Virus record (IMG/VR): IMGVR_UViG_3300025652_000301
Coordinates: 1 to 31,933 of that record
From: a virus
Direction: 5' to 3' (one strand)
Length of the DNA stretch: 31,933 bases
Both the position numbers and the translations under genes were made by a program. This document shows positions 6,753-12,847 of this stretch, in pieces (positions within the stretch are counted from its first letter, which is position 1; the number at the start of each line of letters is the position of its first letter). The notes beneath the pieces are model-generated. The model was not told where the DNA came from, did no database searches, and saw only the letters and a list, made by a program, of their open reading frames with translations.

Positions 6753-7025
6753 TTATTTGCTTAATCTGTCTAGCTCAAAGTGTAAATGGTTTATTGCTTT
6801 CTGTATATCTTGTTCAGCAGGGTTACCTTCTTTTTTACCTGCACGTAAGAGGTAACTGATTGCCGTTCCTATGTTGTAGCTATCAGGTTGAAAGTCCTCA
6901 ACTACTTTTCTTGCTGAGTAACCGTACTTCTTTCCTGAGTAGTAACTTGGTTCAGGTGTTGCTTTATAGTCTAAGTCTATTGGCATAGTTTCTAGGTTTT
7001 TAATTAGTTTCTCGTTCTGTGTCAT
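6753..7025 (-). CDS. DUF3310 family protein, 90 aa
   Basis: The C-terminal half carries the signature of DUF3310 proteins (often labelled nucleotide kinase-like): Tyr-Asn-Ile-Gly-Thr-Ala-Ile-Ser-Tyr-Leu-Leu-Arg-Ala-Gly-Lys-Lys, then Asp-Ile-Gln-Lys-Ala-Ile-Asn-His-Leu. It is a small all-helical phage early protein whose function is not established. It overlaps the 63-aa gene by 26 bases and ends three bases before the zinc-ribbon gene. The kinase label in databases is not supported by any visible P-loop here. Confidence 0.75.
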   Translation of the reverse strand: MTQNEKLIKNLETMPIDLDYKATPEPSYYSGKKYGYSARKVVEDFQPDSYNIGTAISYLLRAGKKEGNPAEQDIQKAINHLHFELDRLSK

Positions 7026-7191
7026 TATTTAAAAGATTAAGTAATTGATGCGGTGTATAAATGCGACTATCACCTGAGTAATTTTCAAAAATACAAGTAA
7101 AGTTATCGTTCTCCCAAGTCCAAAGACTTCTGACATTCTTTTTAACGTGGTTGTTTAATACCCATTTAATTGTTTTATAAGTTCTTTTCAT
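7000..7191 (-). CDS. Hypothetical small protein, 63 aa
   Basis: A short, positively charged protein with three Trp residues and a charged C-terminus. No family recognised. It is the first gene after a 113-base intergenic gap, so it may begin a sub-operon, and it overlaps the DUF3310 gene by 26 bases. Its start is the only ATG near the gap. Coding status is supported by the tight packing and lack of any competing frame. Confidence 0.55.
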   Translation of the reverse strand: MKRTYKTIKWVLNNHVKKNVRSLWTWENDNFTCIFENYSGDSRIYTPHQLLNLLNNDTERETN

Positions 7192-7316
7192 ATCTATTGT
7201 TTTAATTGAGCCAATTAGTATTTATATTCGGTTCATTTTTTTTTAAATACGCTAAGGGTTCAGAAAAAAATAAGAAAATAACCACATTGTTATTTAAGTT
7301 AAGTTTAGCCCTTAGC
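7192..7316 (-). promoter_or_regulatory. Intergenic gap with wide inverted repeat
   Basis: This is the only sizeable gap inside the early block. GCTAAGGG at 7251-7258 and CCCTTAGC at 7309-7316 form an inverted repeat matching at 11 of 12 bases (ATACGCTAAGGG against the complement of CCCTTAGCATAT) with about 50 bases between arms. The right arm lies in the last codons of the 134-aa gene. A short perfect palindrome, AATTGAGCCAATT, lies at 7204-7216. No Bacteroidota -7 box or late motif is present. It may be a transcript-processing or regulatory structure; the role is not clear. Confidence 0.3.
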
Positions 7317-7709
7317 ATATTCTTTATATAGTTTTTTTATCCCATCAAAGCAAGTTGAAATACACGAACCGCAATTCGTTCTTACTCCATAGTTTGTATT
7401 GTAAATTGTGTTATATGTTTCAATCATTCTCTTTTTAGCTGCTTGGTCTTTTGCTCTACCTGTTTTTAAGTCTTCCCACATATCTAAAATTTCATCTACT
7501 ATTTCCTGAGGTAAAGTTTCAGGAGTTTCTACTTCTGTTGTTTTATCCCAATACTTCTGAGGACAAGCCATAGGTGCTATTCGTGCTTTCACTTTCATAA
7601 AGCATTTACAAATGGAGCAATTTCCTAATAAAGATTTATAGTAAACACATCCCTTACAAATTGCTATTCTATCTTCATAGACTTCGTTAGGTACAAAGAA
7701 CTTATTCAT
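7305..7709 (-). CDS. Cysteine-rich zinc-binding protein, 134 aa
   Basis: The N-terminal half holds a cysteine cluster: Cys-Lys-Gly-Cys near residue 18, Cys-Ser-Ile-Cys-Lys-Cys near 31, and Met-Ala-Cys-Pro-Gln-Lys-Tyr-Trp near 48. This suggests a zinc-binding domain. A second pair (Cys-Gly-Ser-Cys) lies toward the C-terminus. This arrangement recurs in Bacteroidota phage proteins of unknown function. It overlaps the sigma factor gene by eight bases and so is translated with it, making a regulatory partnership possible but unproven. Confidence 0.65.
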   Translation of the reverse strand: MNKFFVPNEVYEDRIAICKGCVYYKSLLGNCSICKCFMKVKARIAPMACPQKYWDKTTEVETPETLPQEIVDEILDMWEDLKTGRAKDQAAKKRMIETYNTIYNTNYGVRTNCGSCISTCFDGIKKLYKEYAKG

Positions 7710-8247
7710 TCAATTCTTTTTTAAGTATCTCTCTTACTTTATCTATTGTAGTAAATAAACTATTTCTGCTTATTCCTGTTTTCTTTGCTAGACTGTCTAG
7801 TGTCTCCCCTGAGTAATATAACTCGAATATCTTTTTATCGTACCAAGTTTGCTTATCTAATACTTTGTCAATTTCTTCTAGCTTAGTCCATTTGTAATTG
7901 TCTTCTATTTCTTCAGGTAAGTTATAGATACTATTATGAAAAGCGTTCTGACTAGAGCTTACCATATACACTCCTACTAAATTAGTGTAGTACTTCTTAT
8001 ACTTATAATAAAAAGGACTTCTTACACTTGTCAAACTTCTTCTTAATACTACTGCACCGTAACCCTTTATTCCTTTGATACCATCTTTTTCATAAATGTT
8101 TTTTAATGTTTCAGGGTTCATCTGTAGGAAATACAAGAACATTTCTTGACAAGCGTCATTAATAGCTTCTTCATCTTGCGTTATACCATAACACATATTT
8201 CTAAAGAAAGAACTTAGCTTTGATATTTCTGCGTATATCTCAGTCAT
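7702..8247 (-). CDS. Phage RNA polymerase sigma-70-like factor, 181 aa
   Basis: An ECF-sized sigma-like protein. Residues about 15-60 resemble region 2 (Asp-Glu-Glu-Ala-Ile-Asn-Asp-Ala-Cys-Gln-Glu-Met-Phe). Residues about 135-175 resemble region 4: a Tyr-Asp-Lys-Lys-Ile-Phe-Glu-Leu-Tyr-Tyr helix, then Leu-Asp-Ser-Leu-Ala-Lys-Lys-Thr-Gly-Ile-Ser, a helix-turn-helix, and a basic C-terminus. It would bind host core RNA polymerase and select promoters. It lies in the early block, before the late genes, and five matching AT-rich motifs precede the late operons. It is therefore the natural candidate for the late regulator. The sigma call is good; the motif link is inferred. Confidence 0.75.
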   Translation of the reverse strand: MTEIYAEISKLSSFFRNMCYGITQDEEAINDACQEMFLYFLQMNPETLKNIYEKDGIKGIKGYGAVVLRRSLTSVRSPFYYKYKKYYTNLVGVYMVSSSQNAFHNSIYNLPEEIEDNYKWTKLEEIDKVLDKQTWYDKKIFELYYSGETLDSLAKKTGISRNSLFTTIDKVREILKKELNE

Positions 8248-8593
8248 TTACTTGTTCTAAAGCGTCTATTTTGTCTACTACATCAAAAACCATCTCACTA
8301 AGTACAACCTTATAAGCTCTTATTATTGAAGCGTTAGTTTTAGTTTCAAGCCCTGCAAAGAAACCATTTGTAGCTACTGATAGATTTATTGGTATTATCA
8401 TAATCCAATCGTACCAATTTCTCTCAACTCCTTTGCCATAGTTGTTGTGATATTCTAAGATAGTATCTAGCACATCTAAATAATTATTGTATCTTGATTT
8501 TGAACTTACATCTTTTGCAAACTCAGTACACATAGTTATATAAGTTTCGATTATGTTCTTGTGTTCTTCACTTGCGTATATCGGTTCTATCAT
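8240..8593 (-). CDS. Hypothetical early protein, 117 aa
   Basis: A 117-residue protein, predicted mainly helical, with a hydrophobic stretch near residues 65-80 (Trp-Ile-Met-Ile-Ile-Pro-Ile-Asn-Leu-Ser-Val-Ala) that could be one membrane segment or a buried helix. No family recognised. It overlaps the sigma gene by eight bases and follows NinG after a 22-base gap. Position before the sigma gene is the only functional hint. Confidence 0.6.
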   Translation of the reverse strand: MIEPIYASEEHKNIIETYITMCTEFAKDVSSKSRYNNYLDVLDTILEYHNNYGKGVERNWYDWIMIIPINLSVATNGFFAGLETKTNASIIRAYKVVLSEMVFDVVDKIDALEQVND

Positions 8594-8615
8594 ACGCCAA
8601 ACTTAATAAAAAAGT

Positions 8616-9026
8616 TTACTCAATTCCTCTTTCTTTTTTTAACTTATCAACAAGTGATTTGTAATAACTTATCTTTTCTTCATATTCAACACGACTTATC
8701 TTTACAGTTGTTCTAGCTAAGTATTGTAATTCTTCAGCTTTACCTTCCCCATACTTTGCATCTAATGCTAGACTGAATTTATACTGTTCCCCCCAAGAAT
8801 AGACATTACATTTCACGCACTGATTTTGACAATTTTCCTCATCAAAACGAGTTGATAGATGTTTCCTACTTTGAAAGTGTCCGTTTTGCATACCATCTTT
8901 ATAGTACCTGACTACTCCACAAGTGAAGCATTGACACATTCCATATTCGTTAGCTTCTCTAAGTCTTATGTAAAGACTGAACCACTTGTCAAGTTCCTTT
9001 TTTAATTTACTTACTGTCTTCTTCAA
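8616..9026 (-). CDS. ninG: NinG/Rap-like recombination protein (TTG start)
   Basis: A 136-residue protein with the NinG pattern: Cys33-Phe-Thr-Cys36 zinc pair, Gly-His-Phe-Gln-Ser-Arg near residue 50, Thr-Arg-Phe-Asp-Glu-Glu-Asn at 59-65, then Cys70-Val-Lys-Cys73-Asn. NinG (Rap) of lambda is an HNH-like, structure-specific nuclease that promotes recombination and cleaves branched DNA. It follows the PD-(D/E)XK nuclease gene, overlapping by 20 bases. No ATG precedes the conserved part, so the TTG at 9026 is the best start. Together with the NinB-like protein this forms a lambda-type recombination set. Confidence 0.8.
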   Translation of the reverse strand: MKKTVSKLKKELDKWFSLYIRLREANEYGMCQCFTCGVVRYYKDGMQNGHFQSRKHLSTRFDEENCQNQCVKCNVYSWGEQYKFSLALDAKYGEGKAEELQYLARTTVKISRVEYEEKISYYKSLVDKLKKERGIE

Positions 9027-9435
9027 TTCTTATTAAGTTTTTAATTAATACTTTAACGATTTGTTCTTGGTCAAACGTGCTGCCTTCTCTTACTGCTCTA
9101 CCTCCATAATAAAAGATACCTTTCAAGTTGTTTATTCTTTCATAGACAATAGCGTTATTGAAAGCCCATATAATAGCTACAGGTTTACCGCTATTGACTT
9201 GAAGCTGTTGAGCTCTTACTATCTTTCTCATTGCTACAATAACATCTTGTCCGTCCTCTATATTCTTATGAACTCCTTTTACTTCAGCGAAGCCTGTTAT
9301 CTTTCCTTTGTTATAAAGAACTGCGTCTATGTGAGCATATTCCTGATGTGAGCCATAAGTCAAATCAAAGTGATTGCAAAACTGAGTTAAAGCTTTGTTC
9401 TGTCTTTCTCTATGTGCTTTTCTTTCAAATTTCAT
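9007..9435 (-). CDS. PD-(D/E)XK nuclease, possible Holliday junction resolvase, 142 aa
   Basis: A compact nuclease-fold protein. The catalytic pattern is visible as His-Ile-Asp37-Ala-Val-Leu, then Gly-Phe-Ala-Glu51-Val-Lys53-Gly, i.e. D-x13-ExK. A basic N-terminus and a later Arg/Gln helix fit DNA binding. Small phage proteins with this core are resolvases or VRR-NUC-like nucleases; which one cannot be told. I chose the ATG at 9435 over a TTG two codons upstream because the tiny gene before it ends 11 bases inside. It lies next to NinG in the recombination part of the early operon. Confidence 0.75.
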   Translation of the reverse strand: MKFERKAHRERQNKALTQFCNHFDLTYGSHQEYAHIDAVLYNKGKITGFAEVKGVHKNIEDGQDVIVAMRKIVRAQQLQVNSGKPVAIIWAFNNAIVYERINNLKGIFYYGGRAVREGSTFDQEQIVKVLIKNLIRIEEDSK

Positions 9436-9514
9436 CTTCAAACTTAGAACAAAATATTGCTTCTAAAATACAAAGTACAATTATTATTCCCCATACGATT
9501 GTTAATATCTTCAT
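9425..9514 (-). CDS. Single-pass membrane microprotein, 29 aa
   Basis: A 29-codon frame: short basic start, a hydrophobic segment (Ile-Leu-Thr-Ile-Val-Trp-Gly-Ile-Ile-Ile-Val-Leu-Cys-Ile-Leu) and an acidic tail. The ATG shares bases with the TGA of the 19-aa gene upstream (ATGA), and the stop lies 11 bases inside the nuclease gene. A chain of such overlaps from 9782 downward suggests coupled translation. It would sit in the inner membrane. Function is unknown; an anti-host or superinfection role is only a guess. Confidence 0.5.
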   Translation of the reverse strand: MKILTIVWGIIIVLCILEAIFCSKFEDEI

Positions 9515-9570
9515 TTTAATTTTCTTATTAGCCACATTACAATGGCTGTTATTAATACCCAACCTATCAT
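9511..9570 (-). CDS. Single-pass membrane microprotein, 19 aa
   Basis: The frame encodes MIGWVLITAIVMWLIRKLK, which is almost entirely a transmembrane helix with a basic C-terminus. Its ATG overlaps the TGA of the 71-aa gene (ATGA), and its own TGA overlaps the next ATG in the same way. Four-base overlaps on both sides are hard to explain unless it is translated. It is far below the usual gene-calling cutoff. Function is unknown. Confidence 0.5.
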   Translation of the reverse strand: MIGWVLITAIVMWLIRKLK

Positions 9571-9782
9571 TTTATGCCCCATATTTTTTTATCTTCTTCT
9601 GTTAAATAATTATCAGCTTCTAGTTTATCTGTATGTTTTTTAGCTTCTTTATAAAGTTTTATATTTTTTTCTTCAATATAATTTATAAATTCTTCTTGCC
9701 AATCTATCCTTTCGCAATTCTTTCTATTCACGTCAAGTACGTGTAATAAGATTTCTAATGGTGCTGTTTCTTTTTTTTTCAT
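9567..9782 (-). CDS. Hypothetical charged helical protein, 71 aa
   Basis: A soluble, strongly charged protein rich in Lys, Glu and Asp, probably helical. I chose the ATG at 9782, which overlaps the upstream TGA by four bases (ATGA). An ATG ten codons earlier (9812) would overlap the upstream gene by 34 bases and is less likely. No family recognised. It lies between the replication genes and the recombination genes. Confidence 0.6.
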   Translation of the reverse strand: MKKKETAPLEILLHVLDVNRKNCERIDWQEEFINYIEEKNIKLYKEAKKHTDKLEADNYLTEEDKKIWGIK

Positions 9783-10147
9783 TTTAATAATTTTATTGGT
9801 TCTTGATACCATAAGGTCTTTCCTTTTGGCTTTCCTAATGTATGCACTTCATAGTACGCATTGTCTACTAACTTTTTCTGAGCATATACCCACTTGTAAA
9901 AAGTTCTGATATTTAAAAAGGGTTCGTCTTTACCAAATCTTACGCCCTGCCTAAATGCGTCTTGAACTTGATTGAAAGTCATATTGCCAAAACGCTTTTC
10001 TTGTATTAAGTCTTCTGCAAAGATTTTAGATAGTGAAGCTAAAGTCTGAGCGTCTGACCTGTGTCCTATCTCAACTGAAGTCTTAGCAACTAAGTCTAGG
10101 ACTTTTTCAGTTAGGTCTTTTAAGTTTTCTTGTTTTAATGGTTTCAT
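9779..10147 (-). CDS. Conserved-type replication-region protein, 122 aa
   Basis: A helical protein of unknown function placed directly after the replication initiator, with its ATG at 10147 overlapping the initiator's TGA (ATGA). The C-terminal half carries a Phe-Leu-Asn-Ile-Arg-Thr-Phe-Tyr-Lys-Trp segment. Its position matches that of helicase-loader genes in lambda-like replication modules, but no P-loop or loader motif is visible, so this is only a positional idea. A start eight codons earlier (10171) is possible. Confidence 0.55.
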   Translation of the reverse strand: MKPLKQENLKDLTEKVLDLVAKTSVEIGHRSDAQTLASLSKIFAEDLIQEKRFGNMTFNQVQDAFRQGVRFGKDEPFLNIRTFYKWVYAQKKLVDNAYYEVHTLGKPKGKTLWYQEPIKLLK

Positions 10148-10863
10148 AATAATTCTTTTGCTTTTTGCCATTCATTAATTTGAGCGTCTAACTTACTCAT
10201 TGTTTTTTTATTAGACTTAGGTTTATCCCATTTCTTTTGATTAGATACCCAAGTCTTTAATCTGAGATTTGTACTCCAAGTTTTGTTTAATTCATATTTC
10301 ATTTTTGTATTAGACTTATTAGGCTCTGTCCAATAATCTATAAATCCATTTAAAATACTTTCATCATAATCAAAAGACAAAACCTCAAATACAAATTCAT
10401 TACGCCTATTAGATATATTATTTTTATTATTATTCTTATTGTTATTCTTATTAATAGTTTGCGTTTTTTTAACTGCTAGTTGTTCACTTTCTTTACAACT
10501 AGTTTGCGTTTTTTTAACAACTAGTTTTGCAGTTTCTTCACAACTAGTATTGAAATAACTTAACAACTTGGCTTCCATTATTTTAAAGTGCTGCTTTGCA
10601 GGAACTCCAATTACTTTAGTTTCTATTATTCCTAAGTCCTTTAGCCTTTTAATTGCTTTCCTTTGCTGATGTGAAGTTAAACAAGTGTCTTCTTCTATAT
10701 TCTTAGCAGTATTAAAAAACCATCCGTCAGTCATTCCGTTAGCCATAAAGTATTCTTCTTTGCTAATTAGGTCGGCAAGTAGGACTGCCCCTTTCAATCC
10801 TACCTGCTTCGCTAATTGCTTGTTCACTATTAAAAAAGCTGAACTACTTAATAAATGTTTCAT
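10144..10863 (-). CDS. Replication initiation protein with internal origin, 239 aa
   Basis: The N-terminal 100 residues look like a winged-helix domain typical of phage and plasmid initiators: Leu-Leu-Ala-Asp-Leu-Ile-Ser-Lys, then Ser-His-Gln-Gln-Arg-Lys-Ala-Ile-Lys-Arg-Leu-Lys recognition helix, Leu-Gly-Ile-Ile and a wing. Residues 106-135 are two 15-residue repeats (TSCxExxxLxVKKTQ), encoded by the iteron array, followed by an Asn/Lys run encoded by a very AT-rich tract. A C-terminal domain with several Trp residues follows from about 160. This matches lambda O, whose gene holds the origin between its domains. It would bind the iterons and recruit the host helicase. Confidence 0.7.
   Translation of the reverse strand: MKHLLSSSAFLIVNKQLAKQVGLKGAVLLADLISKEEYFMANGMTDGWFFNTAKNIEEDTCLTSHQQRKAIKRLKDLGIIETKVIGVPAKQHFKIMEAKLLSYFNTSCEETAKLVVKKTQTSCKESEQLAVKKTQTINKNNNKNNNKNNISNRRNEFVFEVLSFDYDESILNGFIDYWTEPNKSNTKMKYELNKTWSTNLRLKTWVSNQKKWDKPKSNKKTMSKLDAQINEWQKAKELL
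10410..10550. other. Probable replication origin: iterons plus AT-rich unwinding tract
   Basis: Inside the initiator gene, the plus strand carries CTAGTT-type units whose equivalent bases fall at 10454, 10476, 10499, 10521 and 10544. The spacing is 22, 23, 22 and 23 bases, about two helical turns. Three units have ACTAGT; the outer-left two are degenerate. Larger 45-base units share AGTTTGCGTTTTTTTAAC. A tract of almost pure A/T (10410-10452) lies beside the array. Phased iterons next to an AT-rich tract within an initiator gene is the lambda origin layout. Confidence 0.6.
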
Positions 10864-11369
10864 ATAACTTCTATTTCGTGTTGATAATTTTGAAGGGCTA
10901 ACTTACATAATTCTAATTGATTGTAGAAGTCTTTGTAAGAAACTTTAACATCAGTTCCAAATTTACCTGAAGTTATACGTATAGTAGTTTGGTGTGTTCT
11001 GCTGTCGTGTATGTCATTTTTTCTTAAATGTTCCTGTAAGTTATACAAGTCAATGAAAGTTAATTTAGCGTCCTTGATTTCCGTATAAGCGTTAAATATT
11101 TTATTAAATGTATCACGATATAAAGGAAAAGAAGAATAGTTAGCTGAGTGACATCTTTCGTAATGGTTCACGCTTGTTCTATTCCTATCCAATACCTTAG
11201 CAATTACTTCTCTGTGGGTTTCATCTTCAATTCTTGCAACCATAGCTGCAATCATTCTAGGGACTTGGTATTCTAACTTTCTGCTTTTTAAAGCTAGAGA
11301 GCCTTTAGGCAACCCCACTAAACTTGTAGTGAGGTCGCAAAGGTTTTTAAAGTTATCTTCTGTATTCAT
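10860..11369 (-). CDS. DnaA domain IV-like DNA-binding protein, 169 aa
   Basis: The N-terminal half contains a segment resembling the C-terminal DNA-binding domain of DnaA: Ser-Arg-Lys-Leu-Glu-Tyr-Gln-Val-Pro-Arg-Met-Ile-Ala-Ala-Met-Val-Ala-Arg, then Val-Leu-Asp-Arg-Asn-Arg-Thr-Ser-Val-Asn-His-Tyr. The latter sits where DnaA has its Asp-His-Ser-Thr-Val signature. No AAA+ ATPase part is present. It could bind DnaA boxes or the phage origin. I placed the start at 11369 just after the SSB stop; an upstream ATG (11396) falls inside the SSB coding sequence. It overlaps the initiator gene by four bases. Confidence 0.55.
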   Translation of the reverse strand: MNTEDNFKNLCDLTTSLVGLPKGSLALKSRKLEYQVPRMIAAMVARIEDETHREVIAKVLDRNRTSVNHYERCHSANYSSFPLYRDTFNKIFNAYTEIKDAKLTFIDLYNLQEHLRKNDIHDSRTHQTTIRITSGKFGTDVKVSYKDFYNQLELCKLALQNYQHEIEVI

Positions 11370-11370
11370 C

Positions 11371-11691
11371 TTAGAAAGGCATATCTTCTTCTCCATTCTG
11401 TATTTTGTCTGAAGATTTATTACTTTGATTAGTGAAAAAGTAGCCGTCTATATTGTGAAAATATCTTCCGTTATATTCTCTAGAATAAACATTACAAAGA
11501 ACTGATACTTCCATTCCTATTTCTAGCTTGTTCATTTGTTGTAATTTATCACCAAAGGCACTTACACATACTTCATTATTAAACTCTCCACCTGTATCAA
11601 TTACTATTGATTGCTTTTGCCATTCTTTACCTGCTTTAGATGTTCCTGTTTCTAATTCAAGTTTCTTTACTAGTTTTCCTGTTACTTCCAT
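11371..11691 (-). CDS. Single-stranded DNA-binding protein-like (DUF3127 type), 106 aa
   Basis: An OB-fold-like protein beginning Met-Glu-Val-Thr-Gly-Lys-Leu-Val and ending in a short acidic tail (Glu-Glu-Asp-Met-Pro-Phe). This is like the Asp-x-x-Pro-Phe tip of bacterial SSB, which recruits partner proteins. The N-terminal pattern and size fit the DUF3127 family found in Bacteroidota and their phages. It would coat single-stranded DNA at the fork. It lies just upstream of the DnaA-like and initiator genes. Confidence 0.75.
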   Translation of the reverse strand: MEVTGKLVKKLELETGTSKAGKEWQKQSIVIDTGGEFNNEVCVSAFGDKLQQMNKLEIGMEVSVLCNVYSREYNGRYFHNIDGYFFTNQSNKSSDKIQNGEEDMPF

Positions 11692-11705
11692 TTTTATTTA
11701 TTTAT

Positions 11706-12098
11706 TTAATTATTACTCTTTTTAAAATCTTCTGCTTCATCTTCTCCAAATACTCCAAGTTCATAGAACCCTGTAAGCTTCAGTACAGCTCTTGACATAG
11801 CTCTCTTTTCTGCCATTTCCATTGTATACCAAGTGTTAGTGTTTCCGTCTTTAAATCCCGCTCCTTTTAAAGCTGAACCAAAAGTTTGGATTGCCTTCCC
11901 TTCTTTTCTTGCATTGGCTTTTACTACGCAAAAATCTTTTTCACATTTAATAACATCATAATCTATGTTGATGTTTTCCAAAGCTTGTATCTTGTCAATA
12001 CCGCTTCTTGTCAAGATGATGTAGTGTTGATGTTTGAACACATCATCTTTGGTTAGATTGTACTTAATGTACTTTTCTTTTAGTGCTTCTGTTTTCAT
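11706..12098 (-). CDS. Conserved phage protein, possibly ssDNA annealing/recombination, 130 aa
   Basis: A 130-residue protein with Leu-Thr-Arg-Ser-Gly-Ile-Asp-Lys-Ile near residue 30 and a C-terminal Tyr-Thr-Met-Glu-Met-Ala-Glu-Lys-Arg-Ala-Met-Ser-Arg-Ala-Val-Leu helix. The Ala-Glu-Lys-Arg-Ala-x-Ser-Arg-Ala pattern recalls the core helix of ERF/Rad52-type annealing proteins, and the neighbour is an SSB, which fits. It is shorter than standard ERF proteins, so the assignment is tentative. Start overlaps the upstream stop by one base. Confidence 0.45.
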   Translation of the reverse strand: MKTEALKEKYIKYNLTKDDVFKHQHYIILTRSGIDKIQALENINIDYDVIKCEKDFCVVKANARKEGKAIQTFGSALKGAGFKDGNTNTWYTMEMAEKRAMSRAVLKLTGFYELGVFGEDEAEDFKKSNN

Positions 12099-12487
12099 TA
12101 TTTTGTTCTTAATATTAATGCTTTTCTACCTTTTTGGTTATAAAGCTTGTTGTAGTGTTCTAGTTTATCTATTACCTTCTGATTGTCTTCATCTGTTATA
12201 TTCAAGATGTTGTTCCAATATGAACCTTTAGGCTCAACTTTGTAGTTGTAACATTCATTAAGCATAAGTCCATTCTTCTTACTGTATTCAACTGATGCTA
12301 AATCTATCTGTTCCTTAGTTCCATAAATCCTTATAGACCTTTCGTTCCCTTTTACATCATTATTCAAAATGAATAGGTTGTAATCCCAAGTGGCTTCATT
12401 TGTGTAGCCGTCTCCCTTATAAAAGAAGTCTTGACAAATTAAGTTCAATGTATTGTATTCTATGTATTCTGCGTCTAGTCTAGTCAT
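12098..12487 (-). CDS. Hypothetical early protein, 129 aa
   Basis: A soluble 129-residue protein rich in Asn, Tyr and Asp. The N-terminal part (Leu-Ile-Cys-Gln-Asp-Phe-Phe-Tyr) and a central Ile-Arg-Ile-Tyr-Gly-Thr-Lys-Glu-Gln-Ile give it an alpha/beta appearance. No family recognised. It is second in the early operon, one base after the 73-aa gene, and its stop overlaps the next ATG. Confidence 0.6.
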   Translation of the reverse strand: MTRLDAEYIEYNTLNLICQDFFYKGDGYTNEATWDYNLFILNNDVKGNERSIRIYGTKEQIDLASVEYSKKNGLMLNECYNYKVEPKGSYWNNILNITDEDNQKVIDKLEHYNKLYNQKGRKALILRTK

Positions 12488-12488
12488 C

Positions 12489-12710
12489 TTAGTAGTTTTG
12501 AATGTAAATTAATGTAGCTAAGATTGAAGCTCCTACTATTGCTAATTGAGCAACTACATCTAACAACTTGTTTATTCTTTTTGCTCTCTCTTTAGTTAGA
12601 TTTATCTCATTATAATTTTGTTCTTTGTTTTTAATAAAAAAGTTTGTCTTTTCTTTTTCATTTAAGAAGTAAGTAGCTCCTGTGTTATTGTTTACGATTT
12701 TGTATTTCAT
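12489..12710 (-). CDS. Small C-terminal-anchored membrane protein, 73 aa
   Basis: First gene of the early operon. About 50 polar, charged residues are followed by one hydrophobic helix (Val-Val-Ala-Gln-Leu-Ala-Ile-Val-Gly-Ala-Ser-Ile-Leu-Ala-Thr-Leu-Ile-Tyr) and a short tail, so it is probably membrane-anchored with the N-terminal part in the cytoplasm. It lies about 30 bases after a Bacteroidota -7 box. First-expressed membrane proteins in phages often act on the host, but nothing here shows what it does. Confidence 0.6.
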   Translation of the reverse strand: MKYKIVNNNTGATYFLNEKEKTNFFIKNKEQNYNEINLTKERAKRINKLLDVVAQLAIVGASILATLIYIQNY

Positions 12711-12739
12711 TTCTTAAAATTGTATTGATTAATATGCAG

Positions 12740-12770
12740 CAAAGATATAAAAATAAATAGATACTAACAT
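12740..12770 (-). promoter_or_regulatory. Early promoter, Bacteroidota type (TAnnTTTG)
   Basis: Minus strand has TATCTTTG at 12747-12740, a full match to the Bacteroidota -7 consensus TAnnTTTG. It precedes the first early gene (ATG at 12710), giving a leader of roughly 25 bases. The -33 element (TTG) is not clear; TGTTAG lies at about the right distance. It would be read by the host primary sigma factor on infection. Confidence 0.6.
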
Positions 12771-12816
12771 AATTATTATCAAAGTTATTAACAATTTAAG
12801 TGTTAAGAGTGTTTTT

Positions 12817-12847
12817 ACTAGATAAGCAACTTTAAGTGCTGTCTAGT
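12817..12847. promoter_or_regulatory. Imperfect palindrome in the main intergenic region
   Basis: ACTAGATAAGCA and TGCTGTCTAGT form a stem of 11 bases with one bulge around ACTTTAAG. It sits in the 262-base non-coding gap 12711-12972, the largest gap in the window, upstream of the early promoter. A related direct repeat, CAATTTAAGTGTT against CAACTTTAAGTGCT, lies at about 12792 and 12827. There is no T-run after the stem on the minus strand, so it is not a typical terminator. An operator or activator site is possible. Confidence 0.4.

Noticed and set aside
9061-9605. Two plus-strand open frames of 96 and 85 codons
   Set aside because: They lie antisense to the nuclease and microprotein genes, have Phe/Ser/Tyr-rich composition typical of AT-rich shadow frames, and no promoter or operon context.
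10453-10550. CRISPR-like array
   Set aside because: Units are 22-23 bases with no unique spacers, lie inside a coding gene and fit iterons instead.
12817-12847. Intrinsic terminator for the late transcript
   Set aside because: The stem is not followed by a T run on the minus strand, so it is listed as a regulatory palindrome only.
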